Assembly: GCA_029242715.1 (NCBI GenBank)
Contig: JAQWTL010000001.1
Span: 1-54,094 of the forward strand
From: Phycisphaerales bacterium
GTDB taxonomy: Bacteria; Planctomycetota; Phycisphaerae; Phycisphaerales; SM1A02
Length of the DNA: 54,094 bases
Direction: 5' to 3'
The notes under the pieces were generated by a model. That model ran no database searches. It was not told the origin of the DNA and saw only the letters and a list, made by a program, of their open reading frames with translations. The position numbers were made by a program, and so were the translations under genes. The first letter of the stretch is position 1, and every line of letters starts with the position of its first letter. Positions 34,238-43,085 of the stretch are shown here, piece after piece.

Positions 34238-35038
34238 CTACCAGCCGCCGTAGCCGTAGCCACCGCCGTAGCCGTTCCAATTTCCGTTCTTGTACTTCTG
34301 GGAGTACTTGTATCGCTTGGTGTACTCCTCCATATTGAACTTGTAGTGATCCCAAGAGGTCTGCAGGAACTTCTGGTGTTGCGCCTTCATTTCCGCCTTC
34401 TTCTTTTGGGCCTGCATCTTGGCCTTGCTGACCCGGGCCTCTTCGTCATCGACGGCGGCTTTGGACTTGGCATCCTCAGCCTTTGCAGCTGATGCCTTTG
34501 CCGCCGCATCCTGATCTGTAGCCCAACTCTGGAAATCGTCAAACTTGCCCTTCTTGTGAAGGTAGTCGGACATGGAGTTGACCTCTGCCATCTTCTCGTG
34601 AAGATGATTCCAGGATGACTTGACGACGTCCCGATAGGCATCCGCTCGACGCTGATCAGGTGTCTCATCGCTTGCTTCGCGGGCCATGTTCACTTCATGC
34701 TGCTCCGCAAGACCAAGGGCCTTGTCGAAGGGCAACTTGAATGGAACATCGCTGGAGTCAACAGTGCCATCCTGATTGGTGTCACCGTGCGTGCCAGACT
34801 CGTAGTCTGCCAGCATCCCGTTTGTCTTGAGATAATTCTGCATCATCTCAATACGAGCGTTGGTCTTACTCAATGAATCTGCAGTGGCATTGTTCATGTC
34901 CTGCAAAGCATGCATCTCACGCTGAGCGTCGCTCGGCGACCCGTCTTCAGGGGACTGGCCGATGGCCTGCCCCTGAGTAGTGAGGCTGAAACTCAGCAAG
35001 ATGGTTGTGCTGCACAGGAGGACGGTTTTCCGGATCAT
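34238..35038 (-). CDS. Secreted coiled-coil protein with EF-hand-like motif, paralog B
   Basis: A 266-residue exported paralog of the following gene. Signal peptide 'MIRKTVLLCSTTILLSFSL'. It keeps the calcium-loop-like 'GDTNQDGTVDSSDVPFKL', the block 'ETPDQRRADAYRDVVKSSW', an Ala/Lys-rich helical coil, and the tail 'YKFNMEEYTKRYKYSQKY' plus 'KNGNWNGYGGGYGYGGW'. The coil differs (Ala/Lys in B, Gln/Arg/Glu in A) while the ends are conserved, which suggests the ends carry the function. The start at 35038 follows AGG and begins the signal peptide; the longer ORF to 35119 does not. The two genes are 73 bases apart and probably an operon. Confidence 0.75.
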   Translation of the reverse strand: MIRKTVLLCSTTILLSFSLTTQGQAIGQSPEDGSPSDAQREMHALQDMNNATADSLSKTNARIEMMQNYLKTNGMLADYESGTHGDTNQDGTVDSSDVPFKLPFDKALGLAEQHEVNMAREASDETPDQRRADAYRDVVKSSWNHLHEKMAEVNSMSDYLHKKGKFDDFQSWATDQDAAAKASAAKAEDAKSKAAVDDEEARVSKAKMQAQKKKAEMKAQHQKFLQTSWDHYKFNMEEYTKRYKYSQKYKNGNWNGYGGGYGYGGW

Positions 35039-35249
35039 GATCCTGACCTCATTTGACTGGCTGTAGTGGTTGAAAGAAATACGGGCGCCAAACCGATGAG
35101 AGCCTATCTCTACATGCACCTTGGCCCGAGCCTGAGAGTATAGCGATCCCGCTTCAGGAGGTCTTGAACAGCTATTTCGCAGGCCTGGTGATAGTATTTG
35201 GCCCCAGGGAGCCGTTAGATTGCCCCGGAGAAATTAGGTCAAGGATCAA

Positions 35250-36464
35250 ATGAATACAACCACGCTATCACGACGAGGGATGGATGCACCATCCTCACCC
35301 ATCCGAGCCTTGGCCGCAGCAGCCAGGAAGGCTCAGGATTCCGGCAAAACTGTTCACTACATGAACATCGGCCAGCCGGATATCGAAACCCCCAGGGGCA
35401 TGATCGAGGCATATCAGGAATATGACGAGAAGGTGCTGGCGTATGCCCCAAGCGACGGCTTTCAGGATTATCGAGAAGCGCTCGCTTCGAAGTACTACAA
35501 CCGAATCGTCCAGGACCAACCACCAATCACCGCCGAGGACATCGTCGTCACCGTCGGTGGCTCAGAGGCATTGCTGTTCGCAATGGCTGCCATCACCGAT
35601 CCAGGTGATGAACTGCTCGTCTGCGAGCCCTATTACACCAACTACCATGGCTATGCGCACATTCTTGGCATTGATACCTCGCCGGTGACAACGCATGCCA
35701 AAGATGACTATCGAATCAATCCTGCGAACATCGAAGCCGCGATCACTGGTAAAACACGAGGGCTTGTCCTTCCGACTCCCGGCAATCCGACTGGCCTCAT
35801 CCTTTCGCACGAGGAACTCTGTGAGATTGCAGCCATCTGCGACCGCCATGGACTGTTCTTCATATGTGACGAGGTCTATCGGGAGTTCATCTACGACGCC
35901 CCGCATGGAACCCTGGCGCCCTCACTTCTTGCAGTACCCGGTGCACACGAACAGGCGATCATCATTGACTCCGTTTCAAAGCGCTACAGTGCTTGTGGAG
36001 CAAGGATCGGATGCCTGGTCACCCGGAACCGTGAGGTGCGAAAAGCAGCACTTCATTTCGGACAGGCTCGGCTCTCCCCTGCCACCGTCGATCAGCGGGC
36101 CGCCATGGCAGCCCTCGATACTCCACAGGAGTACTTCACCAGGGTCGTCACGGAATACAAGGGACGCCGTGACACATTGGTCTCCGGCCTCAAGGCGATC
36201 GGAATTCCCGTCAACCCGCCAAAGGGGGCCTTCTACCTCGCAGTGCCACTGCCTGTCGAGAACTCTGATGATTTCGCGCACTGGCTTGTCGATGAATTCG
36301 ATGTGGATGGAGAAACCCTCTGCGTAGCCCCGCTTGGTGGCTTCTACAGCACAAAAGGACTTGGGCAGAACGAAGTCCGCATGGCCTATGTGCTTGAACA
36401 ACCCATCATTGAGAAATGCGTCAAAATTCTCGAAGCGGCGCTCAAGGCGTACAAGCCAAGTTGA
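35250..36464 (+). CDS. Class I/II pyridoxal-phosphate aminotransferase (AspAT-like)
   Basis: A 404-residue fold-type I aminotransferase. 'MNIGQPDIETP' is the N-terminal substrate loop, 'PTPGNPTGLILSHEEL' contains Asn179, 'FFICDEVYREF' Asp207 and Tyr210, and 'DSVSKRYSACGARIG' the PLP Lys244 and phosphate-binding Arg252. The C-terminal Arg is in 'NEVRMAYVLE'. This group transfers amino groups between aspartate or other amino acids and 2-oxoglutarate in the cytoplasm; exact substrate is uncertain. The ATG at 35250 is preceded by AAGGATC. Confidence 0.9.
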   Translation: MNTTTLSRRGMDAPSSPIRALAAAARKAQDSGKTVHYMNIGQPDIETPRGMIEAYQEYDEKVLAYAPSDGFQDYREALASKYYNRIVQDQPPITAEDIVVTVGGSEALLFAMAAITDPGDELLVCEPYYTNYHGYAHILGIDTSPVTTHAKDDYRINPANIEAAITGKTRGLVLPTPGNPTGLILSHEELCEIAAICDRHGLFFICDEVYREFIYDAPHGTLAPSLLAVPGAHEQAIIIDSVSKRYSACGARIGCLVTRNREVRKAALHFGQARLSPATVDQRAAMAALDTPQEYFTRVVTEYKGRRDTLVSGLKAIGIPVNPPKGAFYLAVPLPVENSDDFAHWLVDEFDVDGETLCVAPLGGFYSTKGLGQNEVRMAYVLEQPIIEKCVKILEAALKAYKPS

Positions 36465-36477
36465 ACTCGAAGCGCAA

Positions 36478-36999
36478 TCAGGGCTTCACATCCGTTGGAT
36501 CCGTTTGCATTGATTGGTCAGAAGCCGTGTAGAACTCTACACCTGGCTCCTGCTGCCCGGACCATTGCCCTAATCGAGCAATCGTCCGGCCTGCTGCGTC
36601 CGCCAGCCTGAGCAGGCCCTGGCCACTGCCACTTGCAGTCAGGAATGCAATGGCATGACCTTCGCGATCAAGGACTGCGATGGAACCTGATGAGTTGTAT
36701 GCCGCCAAGGCGAGCATCGGCGAACCGTCCTCGCCTCGAAGGAACATGTGCGCGCCCACGCTCGAATCAATGCCCAGATTGATTCTGGGACGGTTCGACT
36801 CATCCACAAGCACAAGCGACCGAGCCACCAGCTTGTCAACGATCGCCGCACTTTTATCCCGTTTCATACTGCCTTGATCAGAACCAGCGCCTGCCAGCAG
36901 GAAGAGCAATGGCAGGACACATAGAAACGGCAACCCCAGCAGTCGGACCACCGTTCGCTCCCTCTCAAGTCGCCGCAGCCTCGCCTCAACATGGTCCAT
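36478..36999 (-). CDS. Membrane-anchored protein with short beta-strand repeats
   Basis: A 173-residue protein. A charged helix ('MDHVEARLRRLERERTVVR') leads into one transmembrane segment ('LLGLPFLCVLPLLFLLAGAG'), then about four repeats of a strand-turn-strand unit: 'ARSLVLVDESNRPRINLG', 'MFLRGEDGSPMLALAA', 'IAVLDREGHAIAFLTA', 'LRLADAAGRTIARLG'. The pattern (hydrophobic-D-x-x-G-x-x-hydrophobic) suggests a small stacked-strand domain. The start at 36999 follows AGGAG. No function known. It is divergent from the phosphoesterase gene. Confidence 0.6.
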   Translation of the reverse strand: MDHVEARLRRLERERTVVRLLGLPFLCVLPLLFLLAGAGSDQGSMKRDKSAAIVDKLVARSLVLVDESNRPRINLGIDSSVGAHMFLRGEDGSPMLALAAYNSSGSIAVLDREGHAIAFLTASGSGQGLLRLADAAGRTIARLGQWSGQQEPGVEFYTASDQSMQTDPTDVKP

Positions 37000-37108
37000 G
37001 GACGTCTCCTGATCCGGAAAGGGGTCGTCAAGTGCAGCCGGCCCGGAATCAACCGCCTGCATAACGTGGATCATCGCGGGAACCGGCCTCTGCGGCTACC
37101 CTCAGGGC

Positions 37109-38725
37109 ATGTACATTCGCCACCCACATGCAGTCCATTCAATAATCCGCCGGACCTCCCTCTGCCTGGCGGTAGCCGCCACACTTGCCGCCTGTGGGCG
37201 AACGGAAGCCCAGACAGATGCAGGGACAACCCAACTTCAGGGCATCGTCTTCGAGGATGAAAACCTCAACGGCGTCCGTGATGGAAAAGAAAAAGGCCTC
37301 GCCAGAGTCCGTGTATCCAATGGAAGAGATGTCGTCATGACGGACGTCCGCGGGCGATGGTTCCTCAATGCCAAGCCCGGCGACACGATCTTCGTGATCA
37401 AACCAAGGCACTGGATACCACCTCTGGACAAGGATGGATTGCCTCAGTTCCATTATGTCCACAACCCCTCCGGCTCACCAGAGGGCCTTGATCATGCCGG
37501 CGTCAAGCCAACACCTGAGGATCCGGGCGTCATCTACTTCGCCTTGTACAGGAACCCGGAAGAAGAACAAGGACATCACAAGGTTGCACTGCTTGGTGAT
37601 CCACAATCCCGCAATCTGACTGAAGTGGATTACCTGGCACGCGATGTCGTTGAGCCCATGGTGGGAACCGATGTGGCCTTTGGAATCGGCCTTGGAGATC
37701 TCGCATTTGATGATCTTGGCGTCTTGCCCGGACACAACGCCGTGATGGGCAGAACCGGGATCCCCTGGTTCAATGTGCATGGCAACCACGACATGAATTT
37801 CGATGTTGACGATGACGCTCTTGCTGACGAAACATGGCAGCGAATCTATGGCCCCGCCACGTATTCCTTCGATTGGGGAACCGCACATTACATCGTGATC
37901 GACAATGTCATCTACGACGGCAATGGCAAGTACCACGGCGGATTCACCGAACAAGACCTGGACTTCATCGAAGCGGACCTTGAGCACATTGGCAAACAGA
38001 CGCTTGTTGTCCTGCTCATGCACATACCGCTTACAGGTGTTGAAAATGCTGATGAACTACTGAGACTGATCGCGGATCGACCGAATACGGTTTCTGTTTC
38101 CGCCCACTATCACATGCAGGAACACCATTTCCTTGACTTCCCCTCGGATACACAGCGAACTGATCCGCACCATCACCTGATCAACGCAACTGCATGTGGA
38201 AGCTGGTGGAAGGGCGCTCCGGATGAATATGGTATTCCTCATGCGATGATGAGTTGTGGTGCACCCAATGGGCACACCCTTCTTGGCGTACGTGATTTTG
38301 ACTACTCATTGCGGTTCGTACCCGCGGGCACTGACCCCCGCCAGCAGATGCATATCTTCCTGCCTGGGTCAATATCGCAATCAATGACAGGTGGAACCGA
38401 GGTCGTCGCCAACATCTGGTCCGGTTCTAAACGCTCCTCTGTAAGGATGCGAATCGATGATGGTCCATGGATCACCATGGCACACGATGTCAGACCGGAT
38501 CCTTACTATGAAATGGCCAAGCTTTCTGAATCACTCGATGGCAAACCTCGAGGCATGCCTCTGCCCAATCCGAGACCATCGCCACATATCTGGGTAGCAT
38601 CCATGCCGTCTGACCTGGCCCCGGGCGGCCACGTGATAGAAGTGGAATCAACAGACATGTTTGGAAACGTGGACACGGGGCATCGGATCTTCCGAGTCAC
38701 GCCTGAGAGTACGACAGGATCGTGA
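37109..38725 (+). CDS. Calcineurin-like phosphoesterase lipoprotein
   Basis: A 538-residue protein. Lipoprotein signal ('LCLAVAATLAACG'), then an SdrD/CNA-B-like strand domain ('GIVFEDENLNGVRDGKEKGL', residues about 44-100, the MetallophosN type), then the metallophosphatase core: 'VALLGDPQSRN', 'GIGLGDLAFDD', 'FNVHGNHDMNF', 'VVLLMHIPL' and 'VSVSAHYHMQEHHF'. These hold the di-metal Asp, Asn and His ligands. A C-terminal beta domain (about 400-530, MetallophosC type) follows. Such proteins hydrolyse phosphate esters outside the cytoplasm; substrate unknown. The stop overlaps the next gene as GTGA. Confidence 0.88.
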   Translation: MYIRHPHAVHSIIRRTSLCLAVAATLAACGRTEAQTDAGTTQLQGIVFEDENLNGVRDGKEKGLARVRVSNGRDVVMTDVRGRWFLNAKPGDTIFVIKPRHWIPPLDKDGLPQFHYVHNPSGSPEGLDHAGVKPTPEDPGVIYFALYRNPEEEQGHHKVALLGDPQSRNLTEVDYLARDVVEPMVGTDVAFGIGLGDLAFDDLGVLPGHNAVMGRTGIPWFNVHGNHDMNFDVDDDALADETWQRIYGPATYSFDWGTAHYIVIDNVIYDGNGKYHGGFTEQDLDFIEADLEHIGKQTLVVLLMHIPLTGVENADELLRLIADRPNTVSVSAHYHMQEHHFLDFPSDTQRTDPHHHLINATACGSWWKGAPDEYGIPHAMMSCGAPNGHTLLGVRDFDYSLRFVPAGTDPRQQMHIFLPGSISQSMTGGTEVVANIWSGSKRSSVRMRIDDGPWITMAHDVRPDPYYEMAKLSESLDGKPRGMPLPNPRPSPHIWVASMPSDLAPGGHVIEVESTDMFGNVDTGHRIFRVTPESTTGS

Positions 38726-40674
38726 AGTTCAACATCGTCATGAAGTTCATTCTCGCCGTGGGCGTGCCCATGGTGGTGATCTACGCCATCATTGGTGTAG
38801 CCCAGTTCCGATCGATGTCTGAACTTGTACAGCGAGAAGGCTCACTTCGTTCGCATGTCTCCGCCGAACTTGTCGCGAATTACCTGGATGGCCGCCTGAT
38901 TACCATTGGCACCGCGACTCGTTCCATAGCCGGTTTCGCAGAACTGGACATGAATGCTGCCATGAAGCAGCAAGTGCCCATTCTGATGAAGCTCCTGGAA
39001 ACCGAGCAGTTGATCAACTCCACTACCGTTGCCTGGGGAGATCCTGAAGGCGCACTGAAGAATGGCCAAAGAGTGCAGCGCCAGCAGAACACGGTGGAAT
39101 CCATCTCACTGACCCGGATGGAGCTTGATGACCTGAAGAAGGATTATGAAAAGTGCCGCAAGCCCAATGGTGGTTGGATCGGTCCACTTCCTGCAACCAA
39201 AGAGCTGGCCCACAGATGCGAATACCTGCACCCCATCCGGAAAAAAGACAAGACCATTGGCCTCCTGTCTGTCGTGATCAACCTCGAAGACCTGCATGAT
39301 CAAGCCGTCAGATCACTTCCGGTCGCTTCCCGCTTCGTGATCATGAATGACCAGTGGATCGTTATGTCCAGCTCCAAGCCAGATGACATTGGCAAATCCG
39401 TATCTGAAATGATCAAGGGACCCGACAAAGAGAGCATGGAGTCATTCCTCACGAGCGTGACGACTGATCGCCGCGCAGGCGCGAGATCGAATTCCAATCG
39501 AGTTCCTACCCAATATGACGGCCAGAAGTACTGGATAGCCTGGTCCGTTGTGGACGAGCCGAACTGGATCCTTGTAGACGCCGTGCCGCAGGCGATCATG
39601 CTTGAGCCCGTCTACTCCCTCCTTCAGCGAGATACGATCATTCGACTGATTGGGGTCGTCATCATCGTCATAGCAATCATCGTCAGCAGTCTCTTGCTGA
39701 CACGGCGTCTCCGCAGACTTCATAACGCCATGGAACAAGCACAAGGAGGCAACCTGGCGGTTCGAGTCAACCCAGGACATGGCAAGGACGAACTCACCCG
39801 GCTTGGCGAGGGATTCAACCGGATGCTTACCGCCTTCTCGAGCAATCTTGATGCGCTGGCGTCAGCAGAAGCTGATCGAATGGCGGTTGATCGAGAACTG
39901 GATATTGCTCGGCATATTCAGGAATCACTTCAACCCCAGTTGCCTCCGACATTCCAGACTGATGCTCATATGGAAATCGCCGCAGTCAACATGGCTGCCC
40001 GGCACGTCGGAGGAGACTTCTATGACTACTGGATCATGGATGATGATCACCTGGCATTCATGCTTGGGGATGTATCAGGCAAAGGCATCCCTGCATCGCT
40101 CTTCATGGCTGTAACAAGAACAACCATCCGAATGATCGCAGGCCGCGAAAAGAATCCCGCCCGAATTCTTGCTCGTACCAATAACCACCTTCTGAAAGAC
40201 AACAGCCAAGGTCTCTTCGTGACCCTGTTTCTCGGTGTTTACAATGTCAAGACGGGGCTGTTGCAATATGCCAACGCCGGTCATCATCCTGCCATCGTGA
40301 AGCCACGTTCCGGATCGATTCGTCTTGAAGGGGAAGCCACGGGGACGATCCTGGGGACTCTTCCAGATGCAGATTGGGAAATGAAGTCGATGCAACTGGA
40401 TCCCGGGGATCACATGATTCTCTACACAGATGGATTGACTGAAGCACACTCTGGTGATGAAAAGATGATCGAGCTCTCCGGCGTGGAAGAACAACTGAAA
40501 AAGGAAACCTGTCAGACCGCGAATGATGTCTGTGAGCACCTTGTACAGTTTGCCGTGCAGGTCCAGGATGGCCATCTCTTTGATGATGTGACCGTCATGG
40601 ACCTTTTCAGACACGCTGACAAGATGCCTTCCGCCGCTTCTGAAGATTCGGATGGGGCTGGAGGGCGGACCTGA
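38722..40674 (+). CDS. RsbU-like PP2C/SpoIIE phosphatase with sensor domain and HAMP
   Basis: A 650-residue receptor-phosphatase. TM1 (about 5-27), an extracytoplasmic Cache-like sensor domain (30-300), TM2 ('LIGVVIIVIAIIVSSLLL'), a HAMP linker, then a PP2C core from about 390: 'DIARHIQESLQPQLPP', 'RHVGGDFYDYWIMDDDHLAF', 'GDVSGKGIPASLFMA', 'YTDGLTEAHS' and 'DDVTVMDL'. The metal-binding Asp residues are present. RsbU-type enzymes dephosphorylate STAS-domain antagonists in partner-switching control of sigma factors. It begins at a GTG overlapping the phosphoesterase stop (GTGA). The STAS remnant near 31.8 kb is the only STAS gene seen here. The ebo cluster starts 15 bases downstream. Confidence 0.9.
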   Translation: MKFNIVMKFILAVGVPMVVIYAIIGVAQFRSMSELVQREGSLRSHVSAELVANYLDGRLITIGTATRSIAGFAELDMNAAMKQQVPILMKLLETEQLINSTTVAWGDPEGALKNGQRVQRQQNTVESISLTRMELDDLKKDYEKCRKPNGGWIGPLPATKELAHRCEYLHPIRKKDKTIGLLSVVINLEDLHDQAVRSLPVASRFVIMNDQWIVMSSSKPDDIGKSVSEMIKGPDKESMESFLTSVTTDRRAGARSNSNRVPTQYDGQKYWIAWSVVDEPNWILVDAVPQAIMLEPVYSLLQRDTIIRLIGVVIIVIAIIVSSLLLTRRLRRLHNAMEQAQGGNLAVRVNPGHGKDELTRLGEGFNRMLTAFSSNLDALASAEADRMAVDRELDIARHIQESLQPQLPPTFQTDAHMEIAAVNMAARHVGGDFYDYWIMDDDHLAFMLGDVSGKGIPASLFMAVTRTTIRMIAGREKNPARILARTNNHLLKDNSQGLFVTLFLGVYNVKTGLLQYANAGHHPAIVKPRSGSIRLEGEATGTILGTLPDADWEMKSMQLDPGDHMILYTDGLTEAHSGDEKMIELSGVEEQLKKETCQTANDVCEHLVQFAVQVQDGHLFDDVTVMDLFRHADKMPSAASEDSDGAGGRT

Positions 40675-40689
40675 CCGTATAGTCGAACT

Positions 40690-41886
40690 ATGGGATCCAC
40701 TCCTCCACCTCCCGAGATACTGGATGGTGACGTGACTCGTCTTGATGTCGATGGCACGTTTTCCGTGTCATGGACACACCGACTCCGGTTCAGTCGCAAC
40801 GTGCTCGCCCCAGGCAATCAGCTGCTTGCCTCCCTGCTGCCGGAAGAGCCTCGCCCGATCAGAGTGCTCCCGGTACTGGATAGCGGCCTGGTGGACGCTC
40901 GACCTGGACTGCCCGAAGACGTTACTGACTGGCTGGACAGGAACGCAGACAAGGTGATCCCCGCTGCTCCACCCTTGATTCTCCCGGGTGGTGAAGACGC
41001 CAAGAACGGATGGGATGCCTATGAGATGACAGCCAGAGCCATTGCCGAGGGTCATGTCTGTCGCAGGTCCCTTGTGCTGATCTTCGGCGGAGGCGCCGTA
41101 CTGGATGCCGCTTCATTCGCCTCGGCAACTGCACACCGAGGCGTCAGAGCCATCCGACTCCCCTCGACAACGCTCTCGCAAGGTGATTCCGGAGTCGGAG
41201 TCAAGAACGCCATCAACGCCTTTGGTTCCAAGAATTTCCTGGGAACATTTGCACCACCACATGCCGTTGTCAATGACACGTCCCTCCTGGACAGCCTTGA
41301 TGACCGTCATTGGAGAAGCGGCCTCAGCGAAGCCGTCAAGGTTGCCCTTCTGAAAGATCCTGATCTCCTGGACAAGATCGAACAGGACACGGTGCCCCTC
41401 ATGGAACGAGACCTGGATTCCATGGAACGCATTCTGATTGAATCAGCCAGACTTCACATGAATCACATTGTTCATGGCGGCGACCCATTTGAAACGAAGC
41501 ATGCCCGACCTCTGGATCTGGGGCACTGGTCTGCACACCGGATGGAATCCCTGTCAAACTGGACACTGCCCCATGGTGATGCCGTCGCACTGGGACTTGC
41601 AATCGATCTGGTCTATGCGATGAAGATCGGCATGCTGCATGGCGGTATTACAGAACGAGTCATTCAATGCCTTCAGTCTCTGGGATTCCTGGGTGAAACA
41701 TCAGTCCTGGATGATTCTGAAGCACTCCTGGTTGGCCTTGAAGAGTTTCGGGAGCATCTGGGTGGGCGGCTTGCGATTCCACTCATCTCCGACATCGGCG
41801 TCGCTGGCGAAGTCGATGAAATCGATCAGAAGACCATGAAGGAATCGATTGATGCCGTCAGGAAAGCAGCCAACCAGTCTGACTGA
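40690..41886 (+). CDS. eboD: EboD-like sugar-phosphate cyclase (3-dehydroquinate synthase family)
   Basis: A 398-residue member of the dehydroquinate synthase superfamily. 'VLIFGGGAVLDAASF' (about 130-143) is the NAD-binding GGG motif, 'PSTTLSQGDSGVGVKNAIN' the substrate loop, and the zinc ligands are expected at Glu214 ('GLSEAVKVALLKD'), His279 ('LDLGHWSAH') and His295 ('LPHGDAVALG'). The shape and the neighbours indicate EboD rather than the shikimate-pathway AroB. EboD is expected to convert a sugar phosphate into a cyclitol-type product; the true substrate is unknown. It opens the cluster, 15 bases after the phosphatase gene, and is 99 bases before the next start. Confidence 0.82.
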   Translation: MGSTPPPPEILDGDVTRLDVDGTFSVSWTHRLRFSRNVLAPGNQLLASLLPEEPRPIRVLPVLDSGLVDARPGLPEDVTDWLDRNADKVIPAAPPLILPGGEDAKNGWDAYEMTARAIAEGHVCRRSLVLIFGGGAVLDAASFASATAHRGVRAIRLPSTTLSQGDSGVGVKNAINAFGSKNFLGTFAPPHAVVNDTSLLDSLDDRHWRSGLSEAVKVALLKDPDLLDKIEQDTVPLMERDLDSMERILIESARLHMNHIVHGGDPFETKHARPLDLGHWSAHRMESLSNWTLPHGDAVALGLAIDLVYAMKIGMLHGGITERVIQCLQSLGFLGETSVLDDSEALLVGLEEFREHLGGRLAIPLISDIGVAGEVDEIDQKTMKESIDAVRKAANQSD

Positions 41887-41887
41887 A

Positions 41888-41914
41888 GATCATGGGCATG
41901 CCGAGGCCATGATC
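41888..41914 (+). other. Inverted repeat between EboD and the small ebo-cluster gene
   Basis: Arms GATCATGG (41888-41895) and CCATGATC (41907-41914) with an 11-base loop, just after the EboD stop. No U tract follows, so it is more likely a processing or partial-attenuation structure than a terminator. Confidence 0.35.
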
Positions 41915-41985
41915 CAACAGTATTTCTGATGAGGTTCGATGATGGCATTACCTCGTCGTATCAAGGTGATTAGAATCTGGTGGCC

Positions 41986-42282
41986 ATGCCAGATCCCATT
42001 CCATGTCCCATGAATCGTGAACAGGTTGCTGATGCCTACTTCCTTGAGCATCGAGCAAAGCTGCTGGACCTTGCAGCCTTCCTGGACCGCATTGACCGTG
42101 CTGACCATGATGGATCAGCCGAAGACTTCCGGCTCATCGTATTTCGATCCTGCATTTCCAAGCTGATTGATGGAGAAGGTGATCGAGCACGACGAATTCT
42201 TGATGAACTGAGTGATCACACCACAGAGCCCATCGAAGCGGCTCCCATGAAGGGAGCCATCGGCGCTCCTCCTCCGGCATGA
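41986..42282 (+). CDS. Small unknown protein in the ebo cluster
   Basis: A 98-residue soluble protein, mostly helical: 'QVADAYFLEHRAKLLDLAAF', 'LDRIDRADHDGSAEDFRLIV', 'RRILDELSDHTTEPIEAAPM'. No signal peptide, membrane helix or recognised domain. It sits between EboD and EboB and its stop overlaps the EboB start (ATGA), so it is made with the cluster. It does not resemble the longer EboA protein, which I do not find in the window. An ATG at 42010 or a GTG at 41980 are alternative starts. The pattern 'HRAKLLDLAAFLDR' plus 'TTEPI' should be useful for searching. Confidence 0.7.
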   Translation: MPDPIPCPMNREQVADAYFLEHRAKLLDLAAFLDRIDRADHDGSAEDFRLIVFRSCISKLIDGEGDRARRILDELSDHTTEPIEAAPMKGAIGAPPPA

Positions 42283-43085
42283 GATACATCGATCCTCACA
42301 TCCACATGGTCTCACGTACCACCGACGATTACAGTCGGATGGCGCTCGCTGGATGCGCTGCAATAACCGAACCCGCTTTCTGGGCTGGATTTGATCGAAG
42401 CTCGCCACAGGGTTTCCATGACTACTACAGGCAGTTGACCGAGACAGAACCTGCCAGGGCCGCCCAATACGGAATCCGCCACCATTGCTGGCTGTGCGTC
42501 AATCCCAAGGAAGCCGAGGACATCGGCTTTGCACGTGAAGTGATGTCGATCATCCCGGAGTTCATGGACCGATCGAATGTACTTGGCATCGGCGAAATCG
42601 GACTCAACAAGAACAGTCGTAACGAACTGGTGATTCTTGAGGAGCACCTCGCTCTTGCAAAGAACATGAAACAACTTGTCCTTGTCCACACACCACACCT
42701 CGAGGACAAGCTCAAGGGAACTCGACTGATCATGGATGCCGTTGCCAATGCCGGCCTCGAACCTGATCGCGTTTTAATCGATCATGTCGAAGAGCACACG
42801 GTCTCAGAGGTTCTTGATCGCGGCTTCTGGGCAGGGATGACTCTCTATCCCGAAACCAAGTGCACTCCACAACGTGCCGTTGACATTCTTGAGACCTACG
42901 GAACGGAACGAATCTGGATGAACTCGGCCGGAGACTGGGGCCCCAGTGATCCACTGGCCGTGCCCAAGGCACAGGTTGAAATGCGTAGACGTGGACACAC
43001 GGAACAGATGATCCGTACCGTGACCTGGGACAATCCCAAGACCTTCCTCTCACGATCACCACGGTTCAACGTGGAAGATGACTGA
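42279..43085 (+). CDS. eboB: EboB-like TatD-family metal-dependent hydrolase
   Basis: A 268-residue amidohydrolase-type TIM barrel. 'YIDPHIHMVSRTTDDY' supplies His7 and His9, 'VLGIGEIGLNK' Glu106, 'VLVHTPH' His137, 'VLIDHVEEHT' His169 and 'NSAGDWGPSD' Asp219, the metal-binding set of TatD-like proteins. In ebo clusters the homolog is EboB. TatD relatives act as nucleases or esterases, but the substrate here is probably a small metabolite. The start overlaps the previous stop by ATGA and the gene overlaps EboE by 8 bases (ATGACTGA). Confidence 0.85.
   Translation: MRYIDPHIHMVSRTTDDYSRMALAGCAAITEPAFWAGFDRSSPQGFHDYYRQLTETEPARAAQYGIRHHCWLCVNPKEAEDIGFAREVMSIIPEFMDRSNVLGIGEIGLNKNSRNELVILEEHLALAKNMKQLVLVHTPHLEDKLKGTRLIMDAVANAGLEPDRVLIDHVEEHTVSEVLDRGFWAGMTLYPETKCTPQRAVDILETYGTERIWMNSAGDWGPSDPLAVPKAQVEMRRRGHTEQMIRTVTWDNPKTFLSRSPRFNVEDD

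Noticed and set aside
40690-41886. Shikimate-pathway AroB
   Set aside because: The sequence is longer and divergent, and its neighbours are ebo genes; the EboD assignment fits better.
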